Shown here piece by piece: positions 61,397 through 64,000 of a stretch of 64,000 bases of DNA (its first letter is position 1; the number at the start of each line of letters is the position of its first letter). The position numbers were made by a program, and so were the translations under genes. The stretch comes from Domibacillus mangrovi (GTDB lineage: Bacteria > Bacillota > Bacilli > Bacillales > Domibacillaceae): the NCBI RefSeq assembly GCF_001906925.1, contig NZ_MRWQ01000001.1, forward strand, positions 186,001-250,000. The letters run 5' to 3'. The notes under the pieces are model-generated. The model saw only the letters and a program-made list of their open reading frames with translations, was not told the origin of the DNA and ran no database searches.

Positions 61397-62278
61397 TTAG
61401 GTGGTGCGCTCAACAATTAAGCTTGCGAATGATTCGAGCAATGGCGCAGGACGACCAAGTGAGGCAAGTGCATCATAAGCCCCTTTTAATTCTTCTGCCA
61501 GCTTTTCTTTCGCTCCAGCCATAGAAAGAAGGGACGGGTACGTGCTTTTCTCGTTGGACTCATCACTTCCGACACGCTTTCCAATTTCTTCTTCCGTCCC
61601 TTCCACATCAAGAATGTCATCACGTATTTGGAACGCAAGACCGATATGTTGGGCATATTTTTCAAGCAATGCTGTTTCCCGTTTATCCGCACCGCCGATT
61701 AATGCACCGGCCATCACACTAAAAGCAAGAAGACGGCCTGTTTTATGAAGATGTATGTACTCAAGTTCAGGCAGTGACAGCATTCTCTTTTCGCCTTCCA
61801 TGTCAGCCATTTGTCCACCGACCATTCCTTCAGGTCCGGCAGCAGAAGCAAGCATTTGAATAAGTTTAATCAAATGTTCAGGAGAATGAGCAGTTGACGA
61901 TGCAATCAGTTCAAATGCATATGTTAACAGCCCGTCTCCTGCCAGAATCGCTGTTGCTTCACCAAATACTTTATGGTTTGTTGGCTGGCCTCGCCGCAGT
62001 GCATCATCATCCATCGCCGGCAAATCGTCGTGAATGAGAGAATATGTATGGATCATTTCAAGCGCACATGCTACGTCGAGTCCTTTTTCTGCTTTTTGAC
62101 CGTACGTTTCCAGCACTGCTAACAACAACATCGGCCGAATTCGCTTTCCGCCTGCTTTCAATGAATATGCCATTGATTCTTTAATTGATACAGGTGCTTC
62201 GAGTATTTCCACACGTTCAAGTAAATACGGTTCAAAAACGAAAGACTTTTCCTCGATATACCTTTTAATATTTGTCAT
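61397..62278 (-). CDS. ispA: Geranyl/farnesyl diphosphate synthase
   Basis: Trans-prenyltransferase making farnesyl diphosphate from IPP and DMAPP. 293 residues: first Asp-rich motif DDLPAMDDDALRRG (about 84-97), second Asp-rich FQIRDDILDVEG, and LKAGGKRIRP for IPP binding. The FARM has the two-residue insertion typical of bacterial FPP synthases. The ATG shares one base with the xseB stop (TAATG). Confidence 0.95.
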   Translation of the reverse strand: MTNIKRYIEEKSFVFEPYLLERVEILEAPVSIKESMAYSLKAGGKRIRPMLLLAVLETYGQKAEKGLDVACALEMIHTYSLIHDDLPAMDDDALRRGQPTNHKVFGEATAILAGDGLLTYAFELIASSTAHSPEHLIKLIQMLASAAGPEGMVGGQMADMEGEKRMLSLPELEYIHLHKTGRLLAFSVMAGALIGGADKRETALLEKYAQHIGLAFQIRDDILDVEGTEEEIGKRVGSDESNEKSTYPSLLSMAGAKEKLAEELKGAYDALASLGRPAPLLESFASLIVERTT

Positions 62279-62505
62279 TATTCCTCACCATCCAATTGAA
62301 ACGGTTCTTCCCCTTCTTTTGTCACAATTTTGGCTAAATCTGATTCTGCTTTTTTTAATTTAGTATGACAAAGTGCAGATAATTCCATACCGCGCTTATA
62401 TTCTTCGAGTGCTTCTTCAAGCGGTACATCCCCCTCTTCCAGGCGGGCTGTAATTTTTTCCAACCGTTCCATCGCTTGTTCGAAGCTTAATTCTTCAGAT
62501 TTCAT
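62278..62505 (-). CDS. xseB: Exodeoxyribonuclease VII small subunit
   Basis: 75-residue helical subunit of ExoVII. The conserved FEQAMERLEKITARLEEGD and LEEALEEYKRGMEL form the two-helix hairpin. It overlaps the xseA 3' end by 11 nt and ispA by 1 nt, as expected for stoichiometric coupling. Confidence 0.95.
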   Translation of the reverse strand: MKSEELSFEQAMERLEKITARLEEGDVPLEEALEEYKRGMELSALCHTKLKKAESDLAKIVTKEGEEPFQLDGEE

Positions 62506-63847
62506 CGTCTTTCCCTCCGATTGATTGAATATCTGTGTACAACGTGCCGTCCGCCAGCCTAATGCGAATTTTATCGCCCGCTTTCACATCTTGTACGGAT
62601 TTTACTAATGTATCATCATGATATGTTAAACTGTACCCTCTTTCCATCACTTTGAGCGGACTCAATGCATGAAGCAGTGAAATCGTTCTTTCAAAACGGC
62701 CTTTTTTATCTTCTACTGCTGACTCTGCCATATAACGGAGGCGCTGGTTTATTTTATTTAATTGCGTTGTTTCTATTTGAATGCGCTGCTCAGGGCCCTG
62801 TCGCTGAAGTCGAGATGCAGCATGATCAGCTGCTATTTTTTTACCGTCAAAAATCGATTGCGTGATGCGGATTAACCTTTCCTGCAGTCTGTCTGCCTGT
62901 TCAGACTGTTGTCTGTATAGTGCCTGCGGATAACGTATTATATAGGCATTCATCACTGCTTGATGACGATTGCGCGATGCACGGACCATCTCGGCTGTTG
63001 CCCGGGTGAGCCGTTTTTGCTTTGATAAAAGACGTTCGACTACTTCCTCCACGTGCGGCACTGCCATCTCGGCGGCGGCAGTCGGTGTCGGAGCCCGCAA
63101 ATTTGCTGCAAAATCAGCAATCGTAAAATCGGTTTCGTGGCCGACGGCTGAAATCACTGGTATACGTGATGCACAAATCGCACGGGCAACCCGTTCTTCA
63201 TTAAATGCCCACAGTTCTTCAATAGATCCGCCGCCCCGGCCGGCAATGATGACATCTGCCCGTTTATCCAAATTGGCCCGCTCTATTTGCGATACAATCG
63301 AAGCGGCTGCTTTTTCTCCCTGAACTAGTGCAGGATAAATCAACATTTCAACAGCCGGATAGCGCCGATTCATCGTCGTCATAATATCACGCACAGCAGC
63401 GCCGGTCGGCGAAGTGATAACGGCTACACATGTTGGGTATGCGGGGATTGGCTTTTTTCGATCCGCCTGAAATAACCCTTCTTGCTCTAGTTTCTTTTTC
63501 AGCTGTTCATAAGCAAAATAAAGATCGCCAACACCGTCCAGCTGCATCTTTTTCACATACATTTGGTATTGTCCACTCGAGTCATAAACGGTTATATCAC
63601 CTGTCAATACGACTTGCATCCCGTTTTCCGGCCGAAACTTTAATGACCGATTCGCCGCAAGAAACATAACGGCCAAAATGCGCGCACTGTCGTCTTTCAG
63701 CGTAAAATACATATGTCCGCTCGAATGATGCTTAAAGTTGGAGATCTCCCCCTTTACGGCTACGTCTTTTAAATACGGATCCGCATCAAATTTTCGCTTT
63801 ATATATTTAGTTAGTGACTTTACGGTCAAACATTGATTGGCTTCCAT
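62495..63847 (-). CDS. xseA: Exodeoxyribonuclease VII large subunit
   Basis: Catalytic subunit of ExoVII, degrading single-stranded DNA from both ends. 450 residues: N-terminal OB fold (about 5-100; VAVKGEISNFKHHSSGHMYFTLKD), catalytic domain with VITSPTGAAVRDI, IIAGRGGGSIEELWAFN and PVISAVGHETDFTIADF, then a coiled-coil (about 270-400). AAAAGGTGA precedes the ATG. Confidence 0.96.
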   Translation of the reverse strand: MEANQCLTVKSLTKYIKRKFDADPYLKDVAVKGEISNFKHHSSGHMYFTLKDDSARILAVMFLAANRSLKFRPENGMQVVLTGDITVYDSSGQYQMYVKKMQLDGVGDLYFAYEQLKKKLEQEGLFQADRKKPIPAYPTCVAVITSPTGAAVRDIMTTMNRRYPAVEMLIYPALVQGEKAAASIVSQIERANLDKRADVIIAGRGGGSIEELWAFNEERVARAICASRIPVISAVGHETDFTIADFAANLRAPTPTAAAEMAVPHVEEVVERLLSKQKRLTRATAEMVRASRNRHQAVMNAYIIRYPQALYRQQSEQADRLQERLIRITQSIFDGKKIAADHAASRLQRQGPEQRIQIETTQLNKINQRLRYMAESAVEDKKGRFERTISLLHALSPLKVMERGYSLTYHDDTLVKSVQDVKAGDKIRIRLADGTLYTDIQSIGGKDDEI

Positions 63848-63865
63848 TTCTGTTCACCTTTTTCT

Positions 63866-63915
63866 TCAAATAAAAAACTGTCTTTCCGATTATAGCATGA
63901 TCGGAAAGACAGTTT
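63866..63915 (-). terminator. Terminator of folD
   Basis: 16-bp perfect stem AAACTGTCTTTCCGAT/ATCGGAAAGACAGTTT with a 9-nt loop, followed by TTTTTATTT on the minus strand, between folD and xseA. Confidence 0.92.
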
Positions 63916-63934
63916 CATGAATCGGCTGTTCACT

Positions 63935-64000
63935 TTATTTTGCTGATTTTGCTTTAGCAGCTTTGACTGTATTGAATAAAAGCATCGTGATCGTCATAGG
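63935..64000 (-). CDS. folD: Bifunctional methylenetetrahydrofolate dehydrogenase/cyclohydrolase, C-terminal end (partial)
   Basis: Only the last 21 codons are in the window. The minus strand reads PMTITMLLFNTVKAAK, then a Lys/Ala-rich tail and TAA. The GPMTxxML(L)xNT segment is the conserved C terminus of FolD, and folD precedes xseA in B. subtilis. The start lies beyond position 64000. Confidence 0.85.
   Translation of the reverse strand, partial: PMTITMLLFNTVKAAKAKSAK

Overview
The window is a stretch of Bacillaceae chromosome (endospore-forming Firmicutes). The evidence is a dense set of sporulation genes (spmA/B, dacB, spoVAA/AB/AF, sigF-spoIIAB-spoIIAA, spoIIM, spo0A, spoIVB), resABCDE, and a gene order that largely follows the Bacillus subtilis fer-to-folD arc with many local losses. 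Most genes are on the minus strand, with consistently strong Shine-Dalgarno (SD) sequences and many TAATG or ATGA gene overlaps. I cannot name the species. No rRNA, tRNA or CRISPR array was seen.

Layout: 0-8 kb holds ferredoxin, the riboflavin transporter ribU behind an FMN riboswitch, the resABCDE cytochrome c maturation and redox regulation cluster, and rluB. 8-21.7 kb holds spmB-spmA-dacB (candidate sigma-E promoter), scpA/scpB, a DUF309 gene, an orphan ribT, lysA, a shortened spoVA cluster (AA, AB, AF only), the spoIIA operon (sigma-H/Spo0A-type control region) and the pdp-punA-deoB nucleoside operon. 21.8-31.8 kb holds xerD, fur, spoIIM, nudF, an aldo/keto reductase, an alpha/beta hydrolase, an SDR, an MBL-fold protein, proC, rnz and zwf. 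31.9-34.4 kb is an unusual segment flanked by 23-bp direct repeats of the gnd 3' tip. It carries selO, a structured RNA resembling an IscB-type omega RNA (HEARO) with a decayed iscB start, and a small membrane-protein ORF. 34.4-53.4 kb holds gnd, a PepT-like peptidase, and a nearly continuous route for branched-chain/propionyl-CoA breakdown: lpdV-bkdAA-bkdAB-bkdB, then mutA-mutB-meaB, and mce-mmdA. The last two blocks are separated by an intact IS200/IS605 element (tnpA+tnpB), prli42, yqjA and brxB. 53.5-64 kb holds a DUF2627 gene, spo0A, spoIVB, recN, argR, tlyA, dxs, ispA, xseB, xseA and the last codons of folD.

Main points worth a second look: (i) the selO-bearing cassette at the gnd 3' end, with what looks like the original gnd terminator stranded 2.4 kb away; (ii) the omega-RNA/iscB relic inside it; (iii) an ORF-less transcription unit at 42.68-42.78 kb with a near-consensus sigma-B promoter and an intrinsic terminator, probably a stress small RNA; (iv) a spoVA operon lacking the C, D and E genes; (v) the 31-residue stressosome protein Prli42, easily missed by gene callers; (vi) a consensus CcpA (cre) site in front of mutA. 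All promoter and operator calls are by-eye consensus matches, not computed scores.
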